A stretch of DNA of 22,701 nt, from positions 159,915-182,615 of the forward strand of contig BMAT01012860.1 in assembly GCA_019649035.1 (NCBI GenBank), read 5' to 3'. Under the pieces are notes generated by a model. That model ran no database searches. It saw only the letters and a program-made list of their open reading frames with translations, and had not been told where the DNA came from. This document shows positions 9,966-21,822 of this stretch, piece by piece (position 1 is the stretch's first letter; each line of letters begins with the position of its first letter). Source of the DNA: Elysia marginata. Taxonomy: Eukaryota > Mollusca > Gastropoda > Plakobranchidae. The translations under genes were made by a program, and so were the position numbers.

Positions 9966-11349
9966 TATCATTATAATTAGTATTGTTTTAATTACTATTC
10001 TAATAATCACTTCGAAAAAATATAATTGCACATTAAAAGAAAAACATTTTGTCATCCGCTGGTATTTCCTGGAATAGCCAGACATGCAAAAGTGCATTTT
10101 TGAAAAGGAAAAAAAAAGAATTTATTGTTACCAGCCGAATCAATATAACAAAATATGTTTTTTGACATTGTCGGCATCAGTGGTTCCCAGACACTTACAA
10201 GCAGAGGACGCAAGCACTGATTATAAGCGTGAAAGCGACAAATTTAACAGCTCGCTGATTTGATATATGAAATCCCAAAGCATAAAAAACAGGCAGACAG
10301 CCATGTGAAGCTATTATTGAAAGCCAGCTCTCTTGCCGCCTCTTTAACATCTAAAAAAATGGTTTGATTTTTTAAACTGTCGTCTAGGTTTGAAAGAAGA
10401 CAGGCTTCCTCTTGGGAATCTTGATGACATCAATGCCTAATTAGGCTTAGGACATAGTAGCTGTCATGCAGGGAGCTGTCGAGGCCCTTTGTCTCATATT
10501 TTTTGTTTCAACAAAATCCCTTTTAAAATAAGACATTGAAAACCCTTTTTGGCTTAGAAAAAAGAGTATGAAGTAAACTCTGATTTTTTCTGTATTACGT
10601 CAATATTTTTGTTTTTAAACATGTTTTAAGGTTGTGTGTCATATAAAAAGGAAACGAAAAAAATAATATTATTTAGTTCGAAAACGGAAACGGAGCGAAG
10701 ATATCAAAACCAAAGTGACAATTTAAAGAACAGTTAAAATGTGTTCACTGCCTTGTGTCCGTTTCTATTTTTCTTTCTCTATATTGTTACTCCTATGTTA
10801 TACATATTCTAAGAAACTTGCGAACTAGGTTTTTGTCTTTTTTGTTGTAGGCGTCTCTAAACGTCATGTGTTTTGTTTATTTCAAAGCGATTTCATTCGT
10901 TTCTAACCCTTAATATTAAATATACTTGCATTGTATTTACATTACAATTTTTTAGCTTGTGCGAACGATTCCTAATGTATTTTTCGCTATTTCAGTTCAA
11001 CCATGGTGATTGTAGACGGTAATTTTGCAAACTTTTGACGACTTCTTCAAAAGTGTGAACAAAGTCGAATACTTCTGGTTAAAATTTGAACATGTTTTAA
11101 ATGCAATTATGATTTTTAATTGCAAATATATAGCTTTAAGGTATGTTGACAAACCAGTCTGACACTAAAATGGTGAAAACTATTTCAATTTTCTAAATCA
11201 TAGAGGGATTAAAATCAAAGGATGTCAAATGTCCAAGTTATGAAAAGTTTCTCATGTCTAGGTTGGTCTCCACTGATTCCCAAATGCATACATTTGTTGA
11301 AGTTGCCGGATAAGTATAAAAACCTTTGTGAAATTTTCAAGTTTGGTGA
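9966..11349. other. No gene recognised
   Basis: AT-rich, with one perfect 12-bp palindrome, GCCTAATTAGGC, at 10435-10446. Very weak similarity to the 204-bp repeat begins near 11150. Confidence 0.5.
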
Positions 11350-11933
11350 TAAGAGGTCATTGCATTGGAAAACGCTATAACCAAAGATGTTATTGAACAA
11401 AGAACATGTCTTATTTCTGTGTTTTGCTTTAAACTATTAACAATATTGTATCTATACAGGGACAACCTTAAAACTTGAATTGTCTGTTTACCGGCGTAAA
11501 AGTCTAATATATAGCTATCCACGTTATTCTTATAATATTCCTTTTACCAATACATCAAAGTCATTTCAGTTTTAAACAAAGCCACACCGAAAAATGTTCA
11601 AGACTCAAATGGCCTTTTCTTTTTAATTCATCGTTTTTTGCAAGTGTTTTTGTTGGGCAACCTTGAACAATCTTTTAGTCTGTTTAAAGGGAATCCCAAT
11701 GTTTTTTCAGTATTGCACTGGTAGCAAAATACCTCTTACAGTTACCCTTTTTACTAACACAAATACCATCTCAGTGGCTTAAAAAAACTAAAGCGAACTG
11801 TTTCGAGATATGAAAGGCGCTTTTCTTTTTTTAACACCCGTTGTTTTTTGCAGGCACTTTTTAGCAGCCTAGACTAGTTACTATTTATTTTTTGTATCTT
11901 TTAAAGTTCAAATTACAACGGGTATCTTTAAAA
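11350..11933. repeat. Strongly diverged tandem repeat, unit about 204 bp
   Basis: Three successive units share anchors at constant spacing. TCATTGCATTGG (11357), TCATTTCAG (11561) and CCATCTCAG (11766) are 204 and 205 bp apart. CTTATAATATTCCTTTTACC (11529) and CTTACAGTTACCCTTTTTAC (11734) are 205 apart. GGGACAACCTT (11459) and GGGCAACCTT (11655) are 196 apart. A CTTTTCTTTTT...GTTTTTTGCA block recurs near 11615 and 11820. Units are old and differ by many substitutions and small indels. The array runs into the gap of Ns. Weaker similarity near 12420-12500 suggests it continues beyond. Confidence 0.55.
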
Positions 11934-12165
11934 NNNNNNNNNNNNNNNNNNNNNNNNNNNNNNNNNNNNNNNNNNNNNNNNNNNNNNNNNNNNNNNNNNN
12001 NNNNNNNNNNNNNNNNNNNNNNNNNNNNNNNNNNNNNNNNNNNNNNNNNNNNNNNNNNNNNNNNNNNNNNNNNNNNNNNNNNNNNNNNNNNNNNNNNNNN
12101 NNNNNNNNNNNNNNNNNNNNNNNNNNNNNNNNNNNNNNNNNNNNNNNNNNNNNNNNNNNNNNNNN
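11934..12165. other. Assembly gap (232 Ns)
   Basis: A run of unresolved bases. It lies at the end of the diverged tandem repeat, which may be why assembly failed. Apparent open frames spanning it are meaningless. Confidence 1.
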
Positions 12166-15100
12166 TTTTTCACAATTTATACATTTTTTTATCCAACTTA
12201 CATAATTTTCTGCCAAAACAACTAAGACATGTAGAACACCTTATGCAAAACTACACAGACTAAACCAATTTGTCAAACTTAAATTACTACCAAAGTCACT
12301 AACAATCGTTCTCAAGCAAGTTTTGTTAAAAACACTTTAATAGGGACGCCTGTTTTCAGTGCAAGATTTCTCATTGTAAAAACGGAAGAAAGTACACAAT
12401 TTACTCTTGGTCGAATGCCACTACTTGGGCTTTTAATTGGCAAAGCACTTTTGTTTTTCTGTCGAAAGGGATGTCTCCAAAAATGCATTTGTGTCGCAAC
12501 AATGGCACGCGTCTTTCCCTGGCATTATTAGTGTGGGAGAAAAAGAAATCGGACAAATAACGTGTCAATAATGTCCTCTCCCTTTTGCTACTAAAGATTA
12601 CTAAAAATCTAGATTCTAAAGTATTGAGACTGCACTCGGCAGTTGAAGGCTAAACCAATCTTTTCTCCAACATGGATGCCCCATACAACTGTTTGAATTC
12701 TAATCTAAGTATTCGGATCGGATTTTAATATTATTGAATTAAAGAGTAAGCCCATTCTTTCATAATCGTTATGGATTGTGTGTTTTGGTGACAATTGAAC
12801 TTAAAGAAGGAAAGGGTGGGAGAAAAAAGTTGCGAAAATATTTGAGGCAACCAGGACGAACCAGTCATTCTTTACAAATTTTTTAATATTCTGGTTCATG
12901 GCCTTCTATGTGTTATAAAAAAGTAAATCGAGCTGTTACATGTTCTGAGGAAGTTATTGCATTGGAGGCAAAAAAGAAATGGTTTATCTAGCAAAATGTT
13001 TTGTTTGACTTTGGAGCTGTAATTTAAGTTTTGTCCGAGTGACTTGTGGCTGATACACCGTGGCTGCTTTAAATTTATCTTTTTATTTTGTAGAAGATTT
13101 ATTTTGTGATAGAAAAACATGCTTTGGTACTTTCTCTCTCTGAAAGAAATGATGATGGAAGAAATGCACTACATTGTTGATTGAAATAGATTTCGAGACG
13201 ACTCTTGGATAGCTCAGTATCAGGTAAAGTAGGCTGATGAAAGAAAAACAGATACAATCTAGCTCATTGCCCTCGCTGCAATTATGGAGATCCAAACTGT
13301 AAATCTTATCAGTCTCTTGTTTTACTTTTTCATACAACGTAATAGCTAGAAAATGAATATTTTTAGACACTTTTTCGAGGCTTTAGCAAGGTGCCTGCGC
13401 AAGCATCAGATTCGCTTGGAGGAGGAACCAGAGAGCTGGGACGCTACATTTCTACCGAGTCCACTGTCTAAATTTACCTATAAATTCTTTTATCTCACTC
13501 TTATTTTCGGAAAGCCCATTCTCGGCTTATCTAATTTGATTGAAATCTGAAAGCCCTTACCCGTAACTTTCTGCAGTTATTATTTTGTCATTATTTTGCA
13601 TCTCGCATTCCTTCTCTCTTTCTTCAGTCCCGAACCCTACCTTATTGTACCATTATATGATAATTTTATTCATGTCTGATTTCATTTTTCTTTAAAATTA
13701 TTATCTTTCCCACTTCTTGCAAAAAAGCAAGAAATTTTGCAATTTTACGTCGTCTCTTTTGATTTAACCTGAAACTACCTACACTTTCCAGTATTGAATG
13801 CTTATGTATCTTTCAGCCAGTGCCCCTCTTCTCTCTTTATCTCTTTATCTATCTTTTGGTCTCGTTTTCTGTCTCACGCTACGTATTTATTGTCTAGGCG
13901 ATTTTTGTCTATCTTTATCTTTTTTATATTAATTACAAAGTTTCCCCTGCTGTTTTACCTCCTGATTCCGTTTTTTTTTGTTTTAGCCGATGTACCCTGA
14001 TTAGGTATACACCATACTTTTAACGGCTTGGTTTAAAAATTGGTTCTTCTTTACATTTTTGAATTTTTTTTAACATACAATTGATAAAAACGAAAATCAA
14101 GGTTTATTAATTGCTTACCATTTATTATTGACATGCTGGCCCCTTTTATTGACTAGTAAGCCTATCAAAGCGCTGTTCCAAAATTCTTTAAAACTACAAA
14201 ACGCATGCCTTAGACTTAGAGTGTTTAAAACCTCTTCGACTTTTGAAATAAATTTGGGTTTTATGCTTGCACATATCATGAAAATGTCTGGGTTTAGTAT
14301 CTATAAAACTTATAAAACTTAACAGAATAAATTCTTCCATGAATCTTAATAACCTCACACAGCCAATAGCCGTAACTTTCAAAAGTTATACAACGCTCTA
14401 AAGCAGCTCCTGAGTCGGTAGGAGTTCTAATGCCAGCGCCGCAGCTTTTAGTTTATTTTGATCAGTTAGTTTACTTGATACCTGCTACCGCAGTTATGTG
14501 TGGTGACTAACGTGCGCTTTCCTAAACACAAACTTGTATTTCCTATGCAGAATATATGATAATATACGTTGTATAGAGTCTTTATCAACAACAAGAAACA
14601 TTAATGAAACAAATAAAAAAAACCAATGGAAAAAAACTGCACTTCTTTAAAGAACAATATAGTAATCGACCCAGGCATTGGTAAAGTGATTTAGTACATA
14701 AACATTTTATTTCTGTTATCATGTGCTTTATATTATTCACATAAATAAAACAATGTACAAATATTTAAATAACGCAAAAAGAATTTCATAATTTCAGGCT
14801 TTTTTCTTGCATCTATAATTCCCTTCTCTTGCATTCACTCGCAGCGCTTTCTCGATCCATCCTTTTTACTTTTAAAAGCAGTGTAAAATAAAAGCTATGG
14901 AACATTACTCACATAGAGTTATCGAGCGTCTGTTTTCTGAAGACAAATCTTGATTTTTTTAACGAAAGACAAAGAAGCCATGCTGTTCACATTATTCTGA
15001 ATGTCGTTGCTCAGTGGTTGTGTATTTTCAGGGTGTAAATGATAGAAAGCGATGTAATGCTAAAGAATTGTTACATCAAAGGTAGGTAATGAAGTATTAT

Positions 15101-17821
15101 GAACTGAGGTTGTTCTAAACAATACCCTTTCACAATATAAAAGACTAAAAATAGAGTGACTGTGTACATCAAGAGTCATACTGATATCTAAATCTTTTAG
15201 GGCAGGAATAAGTTCCATGATTAGCATCAGAATTATAAATGCGAGCAAGAAATTAATAAAGCAGCTATTAAATTTCTTTGTGACAAAATAAAATTTGCGT
15301 CCCATTCCTAGAATATTACGTCGTTTTAACAAGATGTTTTTTCCATGATGAAACACAACACACGTCCCCTTTCCTTTTACGCCATCCATACTCCTTCTCT
15401 TTCTCATTTCCAGGCTCGTATTCTTTATTTTTTTCTGTGTTTGATTAATGAAAACAATCATACTGTGTATCATATTAATTTGTAATCGTGTGTGTTTTTT
15501 ATCTTTATATATGAAGATAAGATCAGACTCAAGCCTTTCTGTCCCTCCTTCTATCCTTTAACAACTTGTATTCTTTCTTTTTCTTTCATTTCTTATTTAT
15601 CTCTCTTACTCATTGTCACTCTTTGTCTAATCTCTCGCTCACTTTTCTTCTTTGATGCCTCTCTGACAAGATCGTACAAACACGGCTACACTTACTCATA
15701 GAACAATTTCTTATTCTTAACACGCATCGTTAATGTGTTTAAAACTTGCTTCAAATTAATTTTATTGACATTGTAGTATTAAAATACAACATAATTGAAT
15801 TTAAATGTTCTACAACTTTATTTAATTATAATACAATTTTAATCGGCCACAATTGTTTTTTCCACAGGTAATTGAACAAGTATAATAATGAAGATTGAGA
15901 CAATGTAGATCCAGATATCAAGAACTCTGATGGAATCGTTGAGATACAAAGTCTAAGTACAAAAGCAGGCAGTGGTGCCCCATACAACAGTGGAAAACGT
16001 TTTGTGGATAAAAATATAGTATACATTTTTAACAAGCAAAGGTAAATACGTGACAATGTCCGAAGCGTAATTAATAAAATAAATTCGTTATGAGAAACAA
16101 TGTTTCAGATAAAGTAACCGAACACAAGGCACACTAAAGCGCGACCCATCCCTCCCCAGCATAGCAAAATCGTTTTTCAAACAAAATATTTAAAAGATAG
16201 AATGCTATAGATCTTCCATGATATATATTACGTAATTGATGATGTTCGTTTAAAAGAAAACTGCATTTACTTTTTAAGATGGCATACAATTGAACTGAAA
16301 CGTTATTTTATTCACAGAAACATTACAAACGCTTGTAAAGTTTTATATTCAACTTCTCTCATGCAAATGCTTTACAGTACAAACTAGAAGATAGCAGGTT
16401 GTATTTACTTACATGTCTTTTAGAACTTCGCTAAGGCCTTCGAGCTTGATCTAAGTTAATTTGAGTTAAACAAACATTTATTAGTTCGAACAAATTTAAT
16501 ATGAACTTTGATGGAATTGTATGTAGGCTATTAACAGGGTTGTTTGCTTTCTTTGCGAGGTTTTTTGTGATTGTGCGCTGCACCACGAAGCAGTTAAACT
16601 CGACTGTTTAAACACTATGGATCTCGATAATTGTCTTAACATGAACTGCACTACGCGTTAAGATCTTTGAGCAATGAGCTGCGTGACGCGTATCTTTAAG
16701 TGAAACATCATGAAAAACCAAAACAATCTAAAAAGCCATATCTGTGATCTTTGTGATTCTCTGTCATTTTGTTAACCTAAAACATTTTGATCGAGACCAC
16801 CAAAGCTGCGCATCTTTTTAAACTATCATGATGGATGGAAGATAAAAGTGATCCGCTCTCGCGGCATGCATCTGTAAACCATTAACATCTTTTACGTAAA
16901 GCTATCGCACCCACTGAACAGTGAAATCGCCCCTTGATCTGACACATTGCCACACTTAGGAAATGCAGCCTGAGTCCAAATGAATGATTTAACCGTGATG
17001 AAAGTATCAACTGCTGGCTTAGCTACAACGTATTTCGTTTTCCGAAGTTGAACTAAAATGAACTTTGAATCGAAAACATATCCAGATCAAGTGTTACACC
17101 TTTAGGTTAATGAAAAGTGTATGAAGCAGCACAGACTAAAATCCCTAAGAGAATCTGCCTCCAAGGAAAGAAGAATGCTCGATAGTAAACAGTATATATA
17201 CACATGAGCTCGGTGTCGCTGACACTCTGCACCAAAATTTAAGATATTTCTGAAGTTTTGCACTCGAATCTTACACAGTCGCAAAACATGTTAGAAAAAG
17301 CTCAAACATTTTAAGTATACTGCCCATTCAAACGATCGGTTCTTGGAATGCACATTGCCAATAAAAAGGTTTGTGATATCATAAAAGTGAAGTAAAATAG
17401 ACATGGCTTATTTTTTAAGCAATCTAAAAAAAACAAAACTAAAGAGTTTGTAACAGGAGTTCAAGCTTTGTAGATTTAAGTTTAAATACACATACACCTT
17501 TGCTCTCACACATAATTATATGTTCTACTTTAAGCACCATTTGAGACACGAAGGTAGTCAGAGATGATTTTTAACATCACAAAAACATATAAATGAATCT
17601 ATTGAAATCGGTGCAATTGAAATAATAGACTTACTGCTGATTAGAAGCTTTTGTCTTGGGTTCTTTGACAAGATTTTTGATACTTAGAAACAAGGCAAGT
17701 CTTTAATTTTCTTGTGACTGAAATGCCACTTTAAGCCCAATCAATTAATTGTATTAAAATGTGCGTTTGAGCAAGTAGAAATGTCCAATTATTAAAGCTA
17801 ATACTGAACATTGCAATACGG
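12166..17821. other. Long non-coding stretch, no gene recognised
   Basis: No supported exon in about 5.6 kb. The longest frame (15060-15473 minus, 137 codons) is Ile/Leu/Lys/Phe-rich with no recognisable motif and fits chance in AT-rich DNA. Pyrimidine-rich patches occur near 13560-13930 and 15540-15660. Two similar CpG-containing segments lie near 16642-16670 and 16677-16700. Confidence 0.5.
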
Positions 17822-18179
17822 TTTATTTTATTAATTCTGAAAATGTTAATATGAAGACGACGATGATAATGATGACAACAATGATGGTTATGTTGATGAC
17901 AGATATGATGTTGATGAATATGATGCAGATGAATATGTTAAAATTTATACTGCTGCTGATTATACGATGACGATTATGGTAATGATAATCATTATAATCC
18001 ATGAAAAATTCCCAATATAAAAACGTCTTTTCTGAATTAAAATGTTACTAGCATGTGTAGCTCTTGTGTTCTTTCTTTGACTATCTTACTAATAGAATGA
18101 TTAAACCAAAACTTATACGAACAAAGCCAATGGAATTGTCGGTACGAAGACTAGACAAAAGTGAGCCTTACTCTTCAAG
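17822..18179 (-). other. Probable 3' untranslated region with AATAAA signal
   Basis: The stretch downstream of the TAA stop on the minus strand is non-coding. The first good poly(A) hexamer, AATAAA, lies at 17827-17822 (TTTATT on the plus strand), about 350 nt after the stop. If it is used, the mature transcript would carry the GAT/ATC microsatellite at 17851-18003 in its 3' UTR. The hexamer was found by eye and no transcript evidence is available. Confidence 0.4.
17851..18003. repeat. Imperfect GAT/ATC trinucleotide microsatellite
   Basis: About 150 bp of GATGAT, GACGAC, GTTGAT and GATGACA variants that drifted from a GAT unit. It contains the near-palindrome TAATGAT-A-ATCATTA at 17980-17994. 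It lies in the presumed 3' UTR of the protocadherin-like gene. Confidence 0.75.
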
Positions 18180-18958
18180 TTATGCCATCGACGAAAAGGG
18201 AGGCGGGAGTGTATCGTCGAAATCATTCTCTGGATTGATAGTATAACTTCCTGACGTCGTCGTATTGTCATCATCGTCCTGGCTTCGAGGACGGCCTCCG
18301 TAACTGCCTTTACCCGTGACATGGTACCCGCTCTGCGGGCTAGGGTGGCTCACGTAGTGTTGGCTACCGTACGCTCCTCCGTCTCTACTTGGCGAGGCTG
18401 AGAGGAAATCCTTACCTGAGCCCTGCTCCATTTTCTGGCAGAGGTCCCAGGTTTTCAAGTTCTGGGTGGTTAGGTCCGTGTGAAACGTGACGGACTTTTT
18501 GTTGAGAGGACCTGCTCCTGGGGCAGTGTCTAGACGTTCGGGAATGTCGTCAGGATAAAACCCGGGGCCACCCTGGTAAGGACGTTGCGGGGAAGAGGAC
18601 GTCTGATAATCACAGATGGTCTTCGCCGGCAGGGAATGTGTGGGAGATTTCGGGGAGTAGACAGTGTTTTTAAAAGCACCACCGCCCCCTTCCATTCCAG
18701 GATGCCTCCGTTGCTGGTGATACTTTGAAGGGTTGTGACCAATGGTCTGAAAATCCTTGTTATGGAAAGTCTGGAGGTCAGGCGCATGTCTATATCTCGA
18801 CCCGTCTCCGCCATAGCCCGACATAGGCAGGGTTCGTGGCGAGAAGGTCTCGAAGGCAATTGTCTCGCGGCCGTCACGGTCTGGGTAAGAGGACTGGACG
18901 AAACGTGAGGACTTCAAGCCGGCACCGGTGTTTTTGAAAATGATTCGAGATGTGTCCT
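18180..18958 (-). CDS. Protocadherin-like receptor, terminal coding exon (cytoplasmic tail, C-terminus)
   Basis: This is the last coding exon of a membrane adhesion receptor, read leftward and ending in TAA at 18182-18180. The acceptor is a pyrimidine-rich run ending in TACAG, with its AG at 18960-18959. The exon starts with two bases (AG) that complete a codon split by a phase-1 intron, followed by 258 residues. The open frame continues upstream of the TTG at 18917, so that codon is internal Leu and not a start. The protein is hydrophilic, rich in Ser, Gly, Pro, Tyr and Asp, and has no membrane segment. Visible short motifs are FETFSP and LQTFHN (both fit the WAVE-binding pattern hydrophobic-x-T/S-F-x-x), KKSVTF (fits a PP1-docking RVxF motif and recalls the RRVTF motif of delta-1 protocadherins), and near the end DDDNTTTSGSYTI and TLPPPF. 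The C-terminus SSMA is a poor PDZ ligand. The coding exon is clear; the family rests mainly on the preceding exon. Confidence 0.8.
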
Positions 18959-19771
18959 CTGTACAAAAAGAATAATGAGAAATTGACAGAATGGTTAGAA
19001 CTTTTTGTACCTTTTTAACGCTTTCATTAAGGGCTTATTTTGCAGCCAAAAATACTGATCTGTTAATAACCCTTGCTTATGAACTCGAAGAAAATAACGA
19101 AGAGTGAGTTTTCAAACATTTTATAAAGATAGAAGAATCAGTCTGTCGTGTTTGTTCTCATTGATATATTGGTTACTAAACGGCAAGGTAGGTCAGGTGC
19201 ATTAAAAACTACGCGTACCTTAAATTGCTTACCAGTCGCCCGAAAGCAAAACAGTTTCAATGGATTTGGTATAATCGAATCATCTTTGTTTGTATTGGTA
19301 TTTTAATTTCATTAAATGTTTCCAAATTTAAAGGCTTTTTTTCAAATCAGGGGTTTTTAGTTTCCTAAAAAATAGATTTAGGAAAAAGAAAAAAATCGTG
19401 TTGAGGACTGGGATAAACACATTTACAAAATACTGAATTTACACAGCATATTATAATAAATTATTATGTTACAATGGTTACACCAATTTCTAATTCCAAC
19501 GTAAACTGTCAAGAGGAATGCTTTAGATTGACAATAATACATGTTGACAGTACTTAAAAGAAAAAGAAACGATACACTTGTCTTAGAGACAAAAAAACAC
19601 CCTTATAAAATCGATAGTCCAGAAAACCAGAAAAAGGAAGATAAAATGGAAAGTAAAGTCAGTTAATAAGCGGAAAGAGGAGGACATTGAATCTGTTGGT
19701 TTTATTGCCCCAAAGCAACGCTTCACTCTGTCCCTGTAAAACTCTACAGCTCTAAAAGCTACATAACATAC
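18959..19771 (-). other. Intron between the two protocadherin-like exons
   Basis: This 813-nt GT-AG phase-1 intron has donor GTATGTTATG and acceptor CTTTTTGTACAG on the minus strand. It is AT-rich, with no open frame I would call a gene. Confidence 0.75.
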
Positions 19772-19895
19772 CGTGAAGTTCTGGCAAGGGCGGCAACTGT
19801 ATGTCCTCTTCACTTCCGCCACGCCCACTATCGCTAGTAGTGGTTTCCCCTGATGTATCGCTTTGGTGGTCGTCGGTTGGAGCTCGCAAAGCACT
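19772..19895 (-). CDS. Protocadherin-like receptor, penultimate exon (cytoplasmic tail)
   Basis: This 124-nt exon has a strong acceptor (ATCTCCCCCAG, AG at 19897-19896) and a consensus donor (CACG|GTATG, GT at 19771-19770). It starts in phase 0 and ends in phase 1, which exactly matches the two-base start of the exon at 18958 and creates a Glu at the junction. The 41 encoded residues contain SDTSGETTTSDSGRGGSEED followed by IQLPPLPEL. An acidic Ser-rich DSGRG/DSGKG block of this kind is, to my knowledge, a conserved cytoplasmic feature of non-clustered protocadherins. Such receptors mediate homophilic adhesion, mostly in the nervous system. Another reading frame also stays open through this exon (it gives LCELQPTTTK), but it ignores the donor and runs into the intron. 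The frame chosen is the only one that joins in phase and keeps the conserved motif. Upstream exons with the cadherin repeats and membrane helix are not seen here with confidence. Confidence 0.78.
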
Positions 19896-21689
19896 CTGGG
19901 GGAGATTTTATAAAAGAAAAAGGACGAATGATAAATAAATTTTAAAGAAAATTTTAAAAAAAGGAAAGAAACGAAAATTAAGTACTACAGACTTCAATAC
20001 AACTCAATTTGTGTGACAAAACAACTTGTGCTGCAAAGGAAATTGGACTGTCATTTTCTTGTATGGTTTCGTTCCCATTCGTAGACAGCAGGGGAGGACA
20101 AGAAATGTCATGGCGCTGATTCCGTTAGGCGGTCTTGTCTTAACAGCAGACAATTATTGCTTTTTTGTTGAAGGTCACTCAAAACAAGTCTTGAATCCAA
20201 ATATTTTTTTAGGTTAGACATACTGAAGAGTGGGCTAGACTTACACCAATATATAAAAACAGGACAAAGAATGAAAATTTTATCACAGTAATGTACACCG
20301 GGGCATATTGTTTCTAAGATAGCAGTATTTTTAAAGCAAAATAAAAAATAAAAATGAGAATAAAAAAAACCAAGTAATTAAACATTGAAAAACAACAGTG
20401 ACATTTTGAAGACTAAAAGAACGTCGCATTACCGATGAAACACAACAGTATGTATATTTAATAAAAAACTGGGAAATAATAGCGTAATTTTATCGAAGGT
20501 AATGAATAATTTCAAATTAGTTATGATGCTGTCGATACAGTTGATATTTGTGATAATGACTGAAGTATTATTTGTAATAATAAGTATGCTCATCTTCATT
20601 ATCTTTCTCCTCGTTCTCCTGTTATTACCATTACTACTGCTCATCACAATGATGAGAGATTAAGGCGAAAATAGAGAGGTGCTTTGTCGCTATAGTAGGG
20701 ACACAGTAAGGTCAGTGCCATGAGCGAGGAAGACCAAATTTGCTGAACTGAACAGATGTTTGGATCTCACGAGAAAAAATTGCTTGGTGGTCATGATTGA
20801 CAGCTTCCCGGGTCCCTTATATACAAACCACACGCAGACACGCTCATACATTATAGTATAATTATACTGGTATGCCGGTGAAAATATTTGGTACGGTAGT
20901 TAAACATCTTGTGATAAAAATGAGAAGAGTGGTGCGAAACTAGGATGTTCTTAAATAAGAAAATGGCAGTGATAGAAGAGAAAAGTTACCTTTTTTATTT
21001 GAGAGAAAAAAAAATTAGTAGGTTAAATCTTGTTTATTTTCTCTTTGTTGCATTAACAACGAACTTAAGCATTGGGTATGCAGCTATCAAAACCGACATA
21101 CGGAGTTCTGAAATTTAAAAAAAAGAAAGAAAAATGCCTAAGCTTTGTTTTAACATAAATGTGACATGAATGTTGCTAATCACCACTGAAGCTCCAACGA
21201 CTCGCAGTTTCGGTGCTCGATAAAGTTTAATTCGTTACCATTCTAATGGAACTGCAGTTCATTTTTTTAATTAAAAGCCTTAAGTTCAGGATTTAAATAC
21301 CATCACTTATAACCATCTTCCCTTGGAGGAAGCTTTATTGCGGTTGAAAATTTTTTGAAAGAAAAAGCCGTGGCACGATTTTTTCAGTTTCGCTTTACAG
21401 ATATAGGAACAAATACTTTTTGTATTGGAGAGTTTTTTTTATCCGTAAATCCTTTTCAGTAAACCAAAAATAAAAAAAAATTAAAAAAAATTCCCCCATA
21501 TCTCAAATGTCCCACGTTTAGTAAATCGTGCTGGTATTTTGCAAATATCGATTGTTCTTCAAAAAATTGCGGATTTCTTTATTTCTACTGTAAGATGTAA
21601 ACACAAAAAAACACTCTTCAATAATCAAAGAGAAAGAGAAAATCTAATAAAAATCCGGAGTCTGCTAAAGGACTTGTCATAGGCCTAAC
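19896..21689. other. Presumed intron of the protocadherin-like gene
   Basis: AT-rich sequence upstream (minus strand) of the phase-0 exon. The plus-strand frame at 20026-20217 and minus-strand frame at 20429-20647 have no recognisable features. No further exon can be defended here. Confidence 0.4.
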
Positions 21690-21819
21690 AAAGGCAGAGA
21701 TGCGAGACAGAAATTGAAATAAACCAAATCAGAATCTTGCTGGTGTGGCGGGACCGGAGGCGGCCATGAGTCGACTCAAACTGCGAGAACACCGTGGTAA
21801 TGTGGGACAGTTCCTGCTT
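21690..21819 (-). other. Possible further exon of the protocadherin-like gene (weak)
   Basis: A GC-rich patch (about 21748-21810) stands out from AT-rich surroundings. On the minus strand an acceptor-like GTCTCCTAG (AG at 21821-21820) is followed by an open frame starting KQELSHITTVFSQFES and continuing with a basic stretch GRLRSRHTSK. That would suit a cytoplasmic tail and would lie upstream of the phase-0 exon at 19895. I find no convincing phase-0 GT donor, so the right splice partner is missing. The patch also has an open plus-strand frame. It may instead be a repeat fragment or chance. Confidence 0.2.
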
Positions 21820-21822
21820 CTA

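Noticed and set aside
9195-10097. Long frames rich in Ile/Met or in Arg/Thr and Leu/Phe on both strands
   Set aside because: They are translations of the AAT and TTC/TTG microsatellites.
11892-12263. Open frames spanning the run of Ns
   Set aside because: The sequence is unknown there, so the frames have no meaning.
13208-13235. GGATAGCTCAGTAT, resembling a tRNA A box
   Set aside because: No TTCGA-type B box downstream and no acceptor stem.
15060-15473. 137-codon minus-strand open frame, the longest in the central region apart from repeats
   Set aside because: AT-rich composition, no recognisable motif and no flanking signals; it fits chance.
18530-18877. Overlapping minus-strand frame of 115 codons inside the terminal exon
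   Set aside because: It is the alternate frame of the real exon; only the 18180-18958 frame joins in phase with the upstream exon.
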